Positions 18,387 through 27,599 of a DNA stretch of 64,000 bases are shown here, one piece after another (position 1 is the stretch's first letter; the number at the start of each line of letters is the position of its first letter). The translations under genes were made by a program, and so were the position numbers. The stretch is from Vibrio diabolicus (GTDB lineage Bacteria > Pseudomonadota > Gammaproteobacteria > Enterobacterales > Vibrionaceae), in NCBI GenBank assembly GCA_001048675.1, contig CCKK01000018.1, forward strand, positions 124,001 through 188,000, read 5' to 3'. The notes beneath the pieces are model-generated. The model was not told the origin of the DNA and did no database searches. It saw nothing but the letters and a program-made list of their open reading frames with translations.

Positions 18387-19571
18387 CTATCCGGGATGAC
18401 CATCAACGCGAGGGGTAATAAGCATCACGCCAAAGCGCCAAACAAACAGGCCAAATGCGACAATCCACAATCCGCCACTGATATTAATCCACAGCATCAT
18501 ATTGGCAGGATCAAATATCACGGCAAAACTGCGAACCAAAGCTGCCGCGGTAATCGCCGCAAACGCAAGGCTCATGTTCGGACCTTTGTAGATCATTCGA
18601 CCAGTATGTCCCATCGTCACGCGTGCGATCATCGCTAAAATCAAGCCGCCTAATGCACCTATCGCAAACAGGTGAATCAGGTTATGGTTGGCAAATGCAT
18701 CTCCCCAAGTGCCTCGCAAAATTAAGCTTAGTGGCAAACACAAATACGCAGCATGCAGCGACCACACTAAAGGCTCGCTCAGGGTTAACCAAGGTTTCCA
18801 GCGAACAAAACGCACCAACTGAGCAACTCCTGCAAACAGCATCAACGGATTACCTAGTTCTGCAAACGTCACAGGGAAAAAGCTCAGCACAAATAGCATT
18901 ACCAACGGCAAGTTCGCGAACCACTCTAACCAAGCCAATGGTTGCGCTTTTTCGAAATTAAATCGACGCGCAGTAAAGAATGGAATCACACGCCCGCCCA
19001 TGACCGACAGCAACAACGTAAACCACCACAACATCGCCTGCCATACAGCAGAAGAGCTAAACGGCGGCATGCCTTTTATTGTTGCGTAGCTTGCAAAGTT
19101 CGCAAAAATGGCCAAAAGAAACAGCGGCACAAAAAACAGATTACGCCAACCTTTGGCTCGATAAACACGAATGCCTACCTCATAGGCAACAAACAACAAA
19201 AATACCGCTTCAATGCTGCTGGTTAACCATAACGGCGCTGGCGTCCAGAGCAATATTCTAGGTGCCAACCACAAGCCAAATAAGATCAAAAGCGTGTAAT
19301 GCTTGGTGCCATTAATGCCAGTCCAGTTTTGTACCGCGGTCAGTACAAAACCAACCACAATCGCCATCGAAAAGCCGAACAACATTTCATGAACGTGCCA
19401 CCATAATGCCGGTACAGTTAATGCGTTTGGCTGTCCGCTTTGGAACATCCACACCCACAACGCGATCGCAACAATGGCGTAAATCGACCCAAACAGAAAA
19501 AACGGCCGAAAGCCTAATCGCAGCCATGCGGGGATTTTTTCTTCCACTTTTTTATCGGTGATATTCAGCAT
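18387..19571 (-). CDS. nnrS: NnrS family membrane protein (nitrosative stress)
   Basis: NnrS is a haem- and copper-containing multi-pass inner-membrane protein that protects against nitric oxide and iron-nitrosyl stress. The 394-residue protein has about twelve hydrophobic helices and the family segments LRLGFRPFFLFG near the N-terminus, WWHVHEMLFGFSMAIVVGF, GRVIPFFTARR and a late VTMGHTGR. The histidines in HVHE and MGHTGR are plausible metal/haem ligands. An NsrR-type palindrome lies 63 bp upstream of its start. In V. cholerae nnrS belongs to the NsrR regulon, which agrees with the operator. Confidence 0.92.
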   Translation of the reverse strand: MLNITDKKVEEKIPAWLRLGFRPFFLFGSIYAIVAIALWVWMFQSGQPNALTVPALWWHVHEMLFGFSMAIVVGFVLTAVQNWTGINGTKHYTLLILFGLWLAPRILLWTPAPLWLTSSIEAVFLLFVAYEVGIRVYRAKGWRNLFFVPLFLLAIFANFASYATIKGMPPFSSSAVWQAMLWWFTLLLSVMGGRVIPFFTARRFNFEKAQPLAWLEWFANLPLVMLFVLSFFPVTFAELGNPLMLFAGVAQLVRFVRWKPWLTLSEPLVWSLHAAYLCLPLSLILRGTWGDAFANHNLIHLFAIGALGGLILAMIARVTMGHTGRMIYKGPNMSLAFAAITAAALVRSFAVIFDPANMMLWINISGGLWIVAFGLFVWRFGVMLITPRVDGHPG

Positions 19572-19633
19572 TATCTTGCCCTCAAGCGTCTCTCGATGCT
19601 GGTTAACTCAACTACAATATTGATGCTACCATA

Positions 19634-19656
19634 AACATGTATAAAAAATACATGTT
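19634..19656. promoter_or_regulatory. NsrR-type operator upstream of nnrS
   Basis: The arms AACATGTATAA and AAATACATGTT around one base match the 11-1-11 NsrR pattern (AAGATGYATTT type), with 9 of 11 arm positions symmetric. It lies in the nnrS promoter region and could also touch the divergent cyclotransferase-like gene. NsrR is an Fe-S repressor relieved by nitric oxide. Confidence 0.75.
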
Positions 19657-19755
19657 AATAGTTAAGATTATACTTAAGAGGTAAAGTTGTGCTTCAGAGG
19701 CGGGTTAGGTATAAACGGTGAGAGACACAACCATCAGTTAAGGGATGCAACGAAG

Positions 19756-20307
19756 ATGTACATATTTGGCTATGGCAGTTTGATTAATTCTGCGTCACGT
19801 AAGTTAACCGGACAAACGGGAGAAGCCATTCCCGTCATTGCTCATGGACTGGTGCGCTACTGGGGAAAGATTGATGACAGCTACACTCTGTCTCCTCTGG
19901 TTGTAAACCAAGGCGATGGGCAGGTCAACGGCGTTTTACTCGAAGTGAATGAAGAAGCTCTCGCAGAATTCGATCGCCGTGAGCGTGGTTATCATCGTAT
20001 TCAAATTCAGCCAGATCAAATCGAAACGGACGCGAACTTTAACCAAGAACATAGCATCTGGGTTTACGTAAAAGACGAGCCATTACCACCGTGCGTAAAA
20101 AGCCCAATCATGCAAAGCTATGTCGATACCGTGCTAGCAGGTTGCTTAGAAGTATCTCATGCGTTTGCAGAGCATTTTGTGCGTCACACCATTGGCTGGC
20201 AACACGCAAAAGAAAATGACCGCCACCAACCTAAATATGGCAACCTTGCAGGCGTGCAAGAGCATCATTACGAGTTGATTGATAATCTAATCAAAAAAGG
20301 AGCCTAA
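19756..20307 (+). CDS. Gamma-glutamylcyclotransferase-like protein (AIG2/GGACT fold)
   Basis: A 183-residue cytoplasmic protein starting MYIFGYGSLINSASR; the YGSL loop is the substrate-binding signature of the gamma-glutamylcyclotransferase fold, and the Glu in DRRERGYHR is at the position expected for the catalytic acid. Members turn gamma-glutamyl peptides into 5-oxoproline, but substrates vary widely. ATG 19756 is preferred because the fold begins there; a 23-residue upstream extension from 19687 has no homology and crosses promoter-like sequence. Divergent from nnrS; the stop codon lies inside the following terminator stem. Confidence 0.75.
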   Translation: MYIFGYGSLINSASRKLTGQTGEAIPVIAHGLVRYWGKIDDSYTLSPLVVNQGDGQVNGVLLEVNEEALAEFDRRERGYHRIQIQPDQIETDANFNQEHSIWVYVKDEPLPPCVKSPIMQSYVDTVLAGCLEVSHAFAEHFVRHTIGWQHAKENDRHQPKYGNLAGVQEHHYELIDNLIKKGA

Positions 20308-20319
20308 CGGCTCCTTTTT
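20293..20319. terminator. Bidirectional terminator overlapping a stop codon
   Basis: AAAAAAGGAGCC pairs with GGCTCCTTTTT around TAAC; the cyclotransferase-like gene's stop is in the stem-loop. It serves the convergent outer-membrane barrel gene as well. Confidence 0.88.
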
Positions 20320-20345
20320 AGTATCTATGTTTTGCTTATGCGAGC

Positions 20346-20942
20346 TTAAAACTTGTAATCAACGCCAACGTACAGGCTGTCAAAATCAAATTCAAGATCG
20401 CCACCACCTTCAACATCGATGGTTACTGTAGAAGCACGGTAGCCACCAGAAACAACCAGACCTGAAGCAAATTCATAACCCACTTCAGCACCATAGTTAA
20501 AGCCAGCATCGCTACCATCAGTCTTACCAGTGAGACCAGAAAGGTTTGATTTTGCCTCTAAATCAACCCCCGTTACACCTAGACCAACAACAGCACCAAC
20601 ATAAAAACCAGTGCCAGAGAATTGGTACTTAGGTTTAGCATTAAGGTTGAATGAATAACCTTCAACAGTAGCTTCTAACCAATTACCCGCGCCCGATGCT
20701 TTTTCTTCGAAGCTACCGTAGTAAATGTACTCACCTTCTAAAGCCAATTTGAAGTTTTCTGAATATTGCAGCTCTTTACCTACCGCAATACCCAAACCTG
20801 TAGCTGAAGAGCTGTAAGAGTGACCTTCAACTTCAAGATCAGAGTTAAGAATATCTGCGCCAACATACCAGTTACCTTTTGCTTGAACTGACGCTGAAGC
20901 AACCACTGCACCTAAAGCCAATAATGGCAATACTTTTTTCAT
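20346..20942 (-). CDS. Small outer-membrane beta-barrel protein (porin family)
   Basis: A 198-residue secreted protein with a clear signal peptide (MKKVLPLLALGAVVASASVQA, cleavage after about residue 21) and alternating polar/aromatic strands ending in YVGVDYKF; the terminal Phe is the standard signal for outer-membrane insertion. It looks like an eight-stranded OmpA/OmpW-sized barrel (PF13505 type). No function beyond membrane barrel can be assigned. Start MKK lies behind AGGAAA. The upstream region is AT-rich with no operator recognised. Confidence 0.8.
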   Translation of the reverse strand: MKKVLPLLALGAVVASASVQAKGNWYVGADILNSDLEVEGHSYSSSATGLGIAVGKELQYSENFKLALEGEYIYYGSFEEKASGAGNWLEATVEGYSFNLNAKPKYQFSGTGFYVGAVVGLGVTGVDLEAKSNLSGLTGKTDGSDAGFNYGAEVGYEFASGLVVSGGYRASTVTIDVEGGGDLEFDFDSLYVGVDYKF

Positions 20943-21087
20943 TATAATTTCCTATTTTTTTCATACTGTTAAACAGTTTTTAAAGCGCGGAGATTATAAA
21001 TAGAGTTGAATATATTCCTATTGATTTATTTATAAAATGAGACACAAAACATAAACACGAACAATAAAACGTTTGCTTGATTAAACT

Positions 21088-21465
<378 letters not shown>

Positions 21466-21596
21466 TATCAGTAAGCTTAATAAATACAAGTGGTAAAGAT
21501 CTCATTTCCGAAAGCAAATCCCCTATCAAATTGCACTTATTACACAATGGGTGTTTAATACTTCCAGTCAAAATTTTTAGCCACTAAAGGTTCTAT

Positions 21597-22595
21597 ATGG
21601 CAACGATCAAGGATGTCGCGAAAGAAGCCGGTGTTTCGGTCGCAACGGTTTCTCGCGTGATCAACAAGTCCCCAAAAGCCAGTCAATCATCGGTAGAGTC
21701 GGTCACCAAAGCAATGAGCAAATTGGGTTACAGACCCAATGCCGCAGCTCGTGCACTGGTGAGCCAAAGCACAAATACCATGGGTGTGTTGGTGAGTGAT
21801 GTGTCCGATCCTTTCTTCGGCACGCTGGTCAAATCCGTCGATAATATCGCGCGCGAAAATGGCAAACATATCTTGATTGGCAACGGGTATCACAATCCAG
21901 ATGATGAGCGTCAAGCCCTAGAATTGCTGATCAACAGCCGTTGCGATGCAATAGTCATCCACTCGAAAGGATTATCTGATGAGGAGCTAATTGGCTATGC
22001 CCAAGAGGTGAAAGGTATGGTGCTTATCAATCGTCATATCCCAGAACTGGCCGAACGCTGTATTTCCCTTGATAACCGCAAGGGGGCATTCCTCGCGACA
22101 GAATATTTAATTCGTCACGGACATCGCAAAATCGCTTGCATTGCCTCATCCCACGATATCGAAGATACCGATGAGCGCTTGCAAGGTTACCAAGCCGCAT
22201 TGAAAGAACATGGTATTGAACTCTCCAAAAGCTACATCGAATACGGTGAGCCCAACAGTGATGGTGGCGAAGTTGCGATGACTAACCTGTTAACCAAATC
22301 TTTGGAGATTACTGGAGTAGTGGCCTACAACGACTACATGGCCGCTGGCGCACTGGCAGCGTTGGATCAAAATGGCATTGACGTACCAAATAAGGTATCT
22401 ATGGTCGGGTTCGATGATGGCTTAATCGCCCGCTTTGTTCACCCTAGCTTGACTACTATTCGCTACCCAATCGAGATGATGGCAGAACGCGCCGCCCGTT
22501 TGGCTTTGGCGCTGTCTCGTGACGAAAAAGTAGAAGATGAAACCATTATTTTTAGCCCAACTTTAGTACGAAGAAATTCTGTTGAGCGTTGTTGA
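21597..22595 (+). CDS. galR: Galactose operon repressor GalR
   Basis: A 332-residue LacI-family repressor. The N-terminal MATIKDVAKEAGVSVATVSRVINKSPKAS is the GalR/GalS helix-turn-helix, followed by the hinge (PNAAARALVSQ), a periplasmic-binding-like core (VSDVSDPFFGTLVKSVD, LIGNGYHN), and the C-terminal FSPTLVRRNSVE, all as in E. coli GalR. It should repress galETKM and release on galactose; a consensus GalR operator precedes galE. It lies at one edge of the galactose block, separated from the GPH transporter gene by a terminator. Confidence 0.93.
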   Translation: MATIKDVAKEAGVSVATVSRVINKSPKASQSSVESVTKAMSKLGYRPNAAARALVSQSTNTMGVLVSDVSDPFFGTLVKSVDNIARENGKHILIGNGYHNPDDERQALELLINSRCDAIVIHSKGLSDEELIGYAQEVKGMVLINRHIPELAERCISLDNRKGAFLATEYLIRHGHRKIACIASSHDIEDTDERLQGYQAALKEHGIELSKSYIEYGEPNSDGGEVAMTNLLTKSLEITGVVAYNDYMAAGALAALDQNGIDVPNKVSMVGFDDGLIARFVHPSLTTIRYPIEMMAERAARLALALSRDEKVEDETIIFSPTLVRRNSVERC

Positions 22596-22620
22596 TGGTG
22601 GATAACCTGTAAATTGAAAA

Positions 22621-22655
22621 CGAAAGCCCACTCAGGTTATTGAGCAGGCTTTTTC
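22621..22655. terminator. Terminator between galR and the GPH symporter gene
   Basis: GAAAGCC..CTCA pairs with TGAG..GGCTTTTTC around GGTTAT, followed by a T run; usable from both sides. Confidence 0.78.
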
Positions 22656-22684
22656 TTTGAGCACTTGTCGAGACGATATGGATT

Positions 22685-24073
22685 CTAGCTCAAGACTTCG
22701 TTCGGTTTTGCAGACTTCACGTCAACGCCTTCCGCAAACTCACCACGCTGTAATTTTTCTCGTAAAATCGCGTGTTGGTCTTCGGTAAATGTGTAGCGAG
22801 ACATAATGAAAATGCGCACTAGAGCTCCCAATGCCGGTAACAACGCAATACAGAAGAACATACCACTGAGCGCGGTTTCCGTTTGCGCCGCATTTGGTAC
22901 ATAGCCAATCATCGTCAAGATAACCCCCGTTAAGCCGCCCGCTACTGCAACAGAGAGTTTGCCTGTAAAGGTCTGTCCCGAGAACGTGATCGCCGCGGTA
23001 CGTTTGCCGCTGTGGTAGTAAGAGTACTCTACTGTGTCTGCAATCATGGCCGAGATAAGAGGGTTAGTCATCATAAAGATGCCTGTGATCACCGCTAACC
23101 ACGCCATCACGACCGTTGGATTATCATAGCCAGTAAAATAGAACCCAATGCGAGCGATGATCTCTAAAACACACAGCGCAATAAAGATGTCACGTTTTTT
23201 GAAACGCTTTGTCAGCACTGGCGTAGCCAAACACGCAATCGCACTTACCAAAGTGATGGTACCAATCAAAGAGACTAACCCTGCGTCACCCATGTTGTAT
23301 GTGAAGAAGAAAATGTATAAGCCATTCACCAGATTGAAGAACACATTCATGAAAAACGCTGCCAGAATAAAAAACAACGGCTTGTTTTTACGAACGGCTT
23401 GAAAGGTTTGTTTTAGCGTGACTTTTTCGCAGCTCTTCGTCGAGATGCGTTCTTTGGTGTTATAAAAACCGTTCAGCATGAAGAACAAACCCGCGATCAT
23501 CAACACAATCACAGCTGGTAAGTAACCCTGATCTGCTCGGCCATCAGCGAAGTAAGCGCTCAGTTTCGGGAACACAACCAAAGTTGCACCAATACCTGCA
23601 TTCACCCCTAACATGGCACAAGTTGCCGCTTTTGCTCGCTCTTGCGGTTCATCCGTCATAACAGAAGACATAGACCAAAACGGCACATCAGAAATTGTGT
23701 AAAGCGTACCCCAAAGAATGTAAGTGATACCGGCATACATCACTTTTGTCGATGTATCAGCATCGATGTTATAGAAAGCGGCAACCGTGACCAGAACAAT
23801 CAGAACCGGCGTAAACAGCATGTAAGGGCGGAATTTACCAAAGCGAGAGTCTAACGTGTCCATGTATCCGGCAATGAGCGGATCGTTCACCGCATCCCAC
23901 ACACGAGCAATCAAAAAAATCGTACTCGCCGCAATTGGAGAAATGCCCAAAATATCGGTATAGAAATAAAGAATAAAAGAGCCGACTAGACCAAAGCTAA
24001 AGCACTGGCCTACCCCATAGCCGAAGTAAGACATCAGCTCCTTATTGGTGAGTTTGTTTTGTAGAGTAGTCAT
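22685..24073 (-). CDS. GPH-family sugar:cation symporter (MelB/LacS-like)
   Basis: A 462-residue, 12-helix transporter of the glycoside-pentoside-hexuronide family. Family marks are the N-terminal GYGVGQCFSFGLVGSFILYFYTD, then ARVWDAVNDPLIAGYMDTLDSRFGKFRPYML, with the cation-site Asp and the conserved DxRFGKFRP loop. The family moves melibiose, lactose, galactosides or glucuronides with sodium or protons. It lies 70 bp downstream of the glycosidase gene on the same strand, so the two are probably co-transcribed. Import of a galactoside is inferred from the surrounding gal and ebg genes, not shown by the sequence. Confidence 0.85.
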   Translation of the reverse strand: MTTLQNKLTNKELMSYFGYGVGQCFSFGLVGSFILYFYTDILGISPIAASTIFLIARVWDAVNDPLIAGYMDTLDSRFGKFRPYMLFTPVLIVLVTVAAFYNIDADTSTKVMYAGITYILWGTLYTISDVPFWSMSSVMTDEPQERAKAATCAMLGVNAGIGATLVVFPKLSAYFADGRADQGYLPAVIVLMIAGLFFMLNGFYNTKERISTKSCEKVTLKQTFQAVRKNKPLFFILAAFFMNVFFNLVNGLYIFFFTYNMGDAGLVSLIGTITLVSAIACLATPVLTKRFKKRDIFIALCVLEIIARIGFYFTGYDNPTVVMAWLAVITGIFMMTNPLISAMIADTVEYSYYHSGKRTAAITFSGQTFTGKLSVAVAGGLTGVILTMIGYVPNAAQTETALSGMFFCIALLPALGALVRIFIMSRYTFTEDQHAILREKLQRGEFAEGVDVKSAKPNEVLS

Positions 24074-24143
24074 TGTTCACGTCTCAATTGATTTTATTGT
24101 AAATAAGAAACTGACCCATTTCTCAGAGTCGGCTCACAGGCAA

Positions 24144-25214
24144 TTAATCCACTTCTGCGAGTGTTTTGATCAATTGCACTTCGCTTGCGTCATACGGCTG
24201 TCCTTGCTCATCAAGCAGATCGTGGAACCATTGACTCGCATAGTTTGCATCGCTACGTTTTATCTCTGGCCAAGGCAGATGCGTTTGTGTTTTTCCTTTC
24301 ACTAATCCCCACTGGTAGCAACCAATGTTTTTCTGTTTAAAGACCGGAAGCTGTTCGTGCATGTACGATTGCGCATGACGAGCAAGCCACTCAGTACACA
24401 TCATTGGTCGGTTGTAGCTTTCTACAATTTCAACGGCTTTATGGAACAGATCGAGTGGTAAGTAAGCGTGGAAAGTAATGATGTCCGATAGCTCCATCGC
24501 TTTGCGATCGGTTGGGTGTTCATAAATCGGTAGGCTTCGGTCAAGAATGCTTGGCGCATGCCAAGCGCCAACGGTGAGAGGCTGAGTTGGGTTTTCTTCA
24601 CGTGCCCACTCAAACGCTTTTTCCATCAGCTCATGGCTAAAGATTTCCATTTCTTCGTCATAAGCGATCTCACCCGTGGTGGTGAAAATCATGCGGTTGG
24701 TTGGCTCGTTATAGAGATCCCAAATAACGATTCGAGGGTCATTTTTGTAGGTAGAGATGATGTCGCGAATATACGCTTCGACCTCACCCCACATAGATTT
24801 GTCCATCACCACATTGCGACCAGGACTTGCTGCTGCTTGGCTGTTGTGCAAATCCGGTACGGGCGCTTTTTGTTCACCAAGATAAGGATGGTCGCCCGAG
24901 AAACCGCAGTCATCCATCGGCGTGAGCATCACTTTGATTTGATTGCGTTCGCAGATATCCAGAAAGCGCTCAATTCGCGCATGTAAACCATCGCGATCCG
25001 CTTGCCAAACTATAAATGGTAAATTGGTACGTAAAGTGTTGTAACCCACATCATGCGCCCAAGCTAACTCTTGTTCCATCACCTCAGGTGCAAAAGATTC
25101 CGCTTGCCACATCTCATTCCAGTTAACCGCTGTGCGCGGTAAATAGTTAAAGCCGCGTAGCCAGCCATGCTCTTTTTGCCATTGCCACGCTTTCTCTTCC
25201 GACCATCTTTTCAT
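24144..25214 (-). CDS. Clan-A (GH5-like) glycoside hydrolase, cytoplasmic
   Basis: A 356-residue TIM-barrel glycosidase without a signal peptide. The acid/base is the Glu of [13 protein letters not shown] and the likely nucleophile is the Glu of [14 protein letters not shown], in the strand-4/strand-7 layout of clan [17 protein letters not shown] supplies a His/Tyr pair before it. It is often labelled cellulase-like or xylanase, but the substrate cannot be read from sequence; being cytoplasmic beside a GPH importer, it should act on an imported oligosaccharide. ATG 25214 is chosen behind AAGG; a GTG three codons earlier is possible. Confidence 0.75.
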   Translation of the reverse strand: MKRWSEEKAWQWQKEHGWLRGFNYLPRTAVNWNEMWQAESFAPEVMEQELAWAHDVGYNTLRTNLPFIVWQADRDGLHARIERFLDICERNQIKVMLTPMDDCGFSGDHPYLGEQKAPVPDLHNSQAAASPGRNVVMDKSMWGEVEAYIRDIISTYKNDPRIVIWDLYNEPTNRMIFTTTGEIAYDEEMEIFSHELMEKAFEWAREENPTQPLTVGAWHAPSILDRSLPIYEHPTDRKAMELSDIITFHAYLPLDLFHKAVEIVESYNRPMMCTEWLARHAQSYMHEQLPVFKQKNIGCYQWGLVKGKTQTHLPWPEIKRSDANYASQWFHDLLDEQGQPYDASEVQLIKTLAEVD

Positions 25215-25251
25215 CTTACTCACCTTAAAACTAAATTATTAACTAATAATA

Positions 25252-25404
25252 TTAGCTAATATATTAATTAATAATTTAATGACTAGGTGCTCAAAGAATA
25301 AACGTGGTGAAAATCACAGCTTTTAAGTTGCTCTGACTTACTTTTGTGATCTTCATCTTTAAAGGATGATCCGAACTTAATCTTTAGCTAATATCTTTAG
25401 CTAA
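25252..25404. promoter_or_regulatory. Three TTAGCTAA candidate LacI operators
   Basis: The self-complementary octamer TTAGCTAA occurs at 25252-25259, 25384-25391 and 25397-25404, the last two 13 bp apart as TTTAGCTAATATC repeats directly before the LacI-family gene. The first is close to the divergent glycosidase start. No other copy was noticed elsewhere in the window. This layout suits a repressor controlling itself and the divergent glycosidase-symporter operon. Confidence 0.6.
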
Positions 25405-25426
25405 CGAAATTAAGTAAAAGAACAGA

Positions 25427-26452
25427 ATGGCTAAAAAAATCACCATGAGTGACATTGCGGCGGCGGCTGGCGTCTCTCAGTCGACCGTATCGCTGGTATT
25501 GAATGGCTCAACTTCCGTAAAAATCGCGGAAGCGACCAAACGTAAAGTGCTCGAAACCGCAGAATCACTTGGCTACAAAAACAAAAAGGTTGCCCATGCT
25601 TTGGGACGCCCTAAAAAGATCGCATTGGTGATCAATGGCTTAACCAGTTATGACCCATTTATCGATGCCATCAATGCAGCGAGAGAAGAAGCGTGGTCGA
25701 ACGACTACATATTGGTGACGTTCAATTACAGCCATGATGAAGTGTTGGCAAGCAAGATTGAGTCGGAGATCAACGGCGGTGATTACGCAGGTTTGGTTTA
25801 CGCATCCAGTATGACGCGAGAGTTGGAGCAGCAACGCGTCACAACTTCCTTACCGACTGTGCTGCTGAACTGCACCAACGAAGAACACACCGAAACGCCA
25901 AGTATTTTGCCGGCCGATATGATTGGAGCTTACAAAGCAGTTTCACACCTCACAGCGCAAGGTTATCGTCGCATTGCCATGCTGTCTGGTGAAAGTTGGA
26001 TGCTAGCCAGTAAGCAACGTGCCGATGGTTATCGTCAGGCTCTCATTGATGCAGACATCATTCCTAACTCAGAGTATTTAGTCGATGCAAACTGGTCGCT
26101 AAAAGAAGCGCACCAGCAAACACTGTCTCTACTGAATATGGAGCAGCCGCCGGAAGCGATTTTCTGTGGCAGCGACTATATGGCAATGGGGTGCTACCAA
26201 GCGATAGCGGAGTTGGGGTTGAAGATTCCTCAGGATGTTGCCGTTGTCGGTTACGATAATCAGCAAATCGCCTCTGAAAGCTTCCCAGCATTAACGTCGG
26301 TTGAACTGCCCTACTCAGACATGGGTAAACTCGCAATCGAATCGTTGATGGCACTGATTGAAGGGCAGCCGTTGCTTTCTAACAAACGCAAAGTAGAGGG
26401 TGAGCTCATCGTTCGAACCTCTTCGACAAAAACAAAAAAGGTGGGCATGTAG
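25427..26452 (+). CDS. LacI-family transcriptional regulator
   Basis: A 341-residue LacI repressor: helix-turn-helix at about residues 5-30 (ITMSDIAAAAGVSQSTVSLVLNG, split here by eye), hinge to residue 60, then a type-I periplasmic-binding-like effector domain (ALVINGLTSYDPFIDAINAA) and the conserved FCGSDYMAMGCYQAI and VVGYDNQQIAS segments. Divergent from the glycosidase-symporter operon with 212 bp between, containing repeated TTAGCTAA. It is likely a local regulator of that operon; the effector sugar is unknown. Its final codons form part of the galM terminator on the other strand. Confidence 0.87.
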   Translation: MAKKITMSDIAAAAGVSQSTVSLVLNGSTSVKIAEATKRKVLETAESLGYKNKKVAHALGRPKKIALVINGLTSYDPFIDAINAAREEAWSNDYILVTFNYSHDEVLASKIESEINGGDYAGLVYASSMTRELEQQRVTTSLPTVLLNCTNEEHTETPSILPADMIGAYKAVSHLTAQGYRRIAMLSGESWMLASKQRADGYRQALIDADIIPNSEYLVDANWSLKEAHQQTLSLLNMEQPPEAIFCGSDYMAMGCYQAIAELGLKIPQDVAVVGYDNQQIASESFPALTSVELPYSDMGKLAIESLMALIEGQPLLSNKRKVEGELIVRTSSTKTKKVGM

Positions 26453-26459
26453 CCCACCA
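26432..26459 (-). terminator. Terminator of galETKM inside the tail of the convergent LacI gene
   Basis: On the minus strand GGTGGGC, TACAT, GCCCACC is followed by CTTTTTT and then GTTTTTG. The hairpin straddles the stop codon of the LacI-family gene on the plus strand, so the end of that gene and the end of the gal operon use the same bases. Confidence 0.8.
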
Positions 26460-26525
26460 TAACACCCAAAGTCGTTGGAGTTGCAGCATCGCTGCCGCTG
26501 CAAGTTCAAAGGGTAGAAGTGCTAT

Positions 26526-27590
26526 CTAAAATTCAAACTGATAAGTAGTTTGATGCTGATAGCAATCCCCAGAGCTCAACACCCCATTGTTGAGTCCCCA
26601 TTCTGGTTTGTTTGGCCCGTCTGGAAAGTACTGCGTTTCCAATGCTAGGCCGTCATAGCGTTCGTAAGTTTTACTTGCACCTGGCGTACCGGCTAAGAAA
26701 TTACCTGAATAAAACTGGATGGCAGGCTTGGTGGTTTTCACTTTCATCACCACATCTTCTTTTGGTGCAATTAAAACCGCAGCGACAGACACGCCATCGG
26801 TCACTTCAGGCATGAAGACAAAGGCGTGATCGTAGCCACCAGCAGTTTTCTGATCTTGCTCGGCAAGAAATTCTTGGCCAATCGATTTTGGCTCGGTGAA
26901 GTCGAAACTGGTACCCGAAACTGGCTTTTGTTCACCAGAAGGAATTAACCCCGCATCCGTTGGCAAGTAATGCCCAGCATTGAGCTGTAAAGTATGATCC
27001 AAACTTTTCGCGCGGCTCGCCTCACCAGCCAAGTTAAAGTAGGCGTGATTGGTTAAATTCACGGGCGATGTTTTGTCGGTCTTAGCATCATAGGAGATAG
27101 CTAGTTCATTCTCGTCAGTGAGCGTGTACGTCACCTTCACATCGAGGTTTCCCGGACAGCCTTGGTCACCGTCCGGGGAGCGAAGTGAAAAAGTGACCTG
27201 TTGATCATTTTGCTCTTCAACCTTCCAGCGGCGTTTATCAAACCCTTCCAGCCCACCGTGCAGTGAGTTTTCACCGTTATTGATACCAAGTTGATACTTC
27301 TCTCCGTCTATCTCAAACTGCCCTTTCGCAATTCGGTTAGCAAAGCGGCCAACAATGGAACCGAAGTAAGCGTCTTGCTTCATGTGTTCAGCCATATTTG
27401 GTGAGCGCAACAACACTTCACGGTTTTCACCATTTACCGGTAATGTGCAACTCAACCACGTCGCACCGATATCCATAAACGACGCTGTCATACCATTCGC
27501 GTTGGTCAAATGAATCAGATTCGCAGTTTGGCCATCAAACGACGGCGTTTGCGCCATCGCTTGTTCTAGTTGTTGAAAATAGGCTTTCAT
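26526..27590 (-). CDS. galM: Galactose mutarotase (aldose 1-epimerase)
   Basis: GalM interconverts beta- and alpha-D-galactose so that GalK receives its alpha substrate. The 354-residue protein shows the family beta-sandwich blocks: GRFANRIAKGQFEIDG, NSLHGGLEGFDKR with the conserved His, VNLTNHAYFNLAGE with the second catalytic His, and the C-terminal LALETQYFPDGPNKPEW with the general-base Glu. Three ATG codons stand in a row; the third (27590) has the best spacing from AAGGA, whose first bases belong to the galK stop. galK and galM are therefore tightly coupled. Last gene of galETKM. Confidence 0.95.
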   Translation of the reverse strand: MKAYFQQLEQAMAQTPSFDGQTANLIHLTNANGMTASFMDIGATWLSCTLPVNGENREVLLRSPNMAEHMKQDAYFGSIVGRFANRIAKGQFEIDGEKYQLGINNGENSLHGGLEGFDKRRWKVEEQNDQQVTFSLRSPDGDQGCPGNLDVKVTYTLTDENELAISYDAKTDKTSPVNLTNHAYFNLAGEASRAKSLDHTLQLNAGHYLPTDAGLIPSGEQKPVSGTSFDFTEPKSIGQEFLAEQDQKTAGGYDHAFVFMPEVTDGVSVAAVLIAPKEDVVMKVKTTKPAIQFYSGNFLAGTPGASKTYERYDGLALETQYFPDGPNKPEWGLNNGVLSSGDCYQHQTTYQFEF

Positions 27591-27599
27591 CATCATTCC

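Noticed and set aside
25384..25404. TTAGCTAA repeats as a CRISPR-like or tandem repeat array
   Set aside because: Only three copies of an 8-bp palindrome with irregular spacing, placed in a promoter; operator sites fit better.
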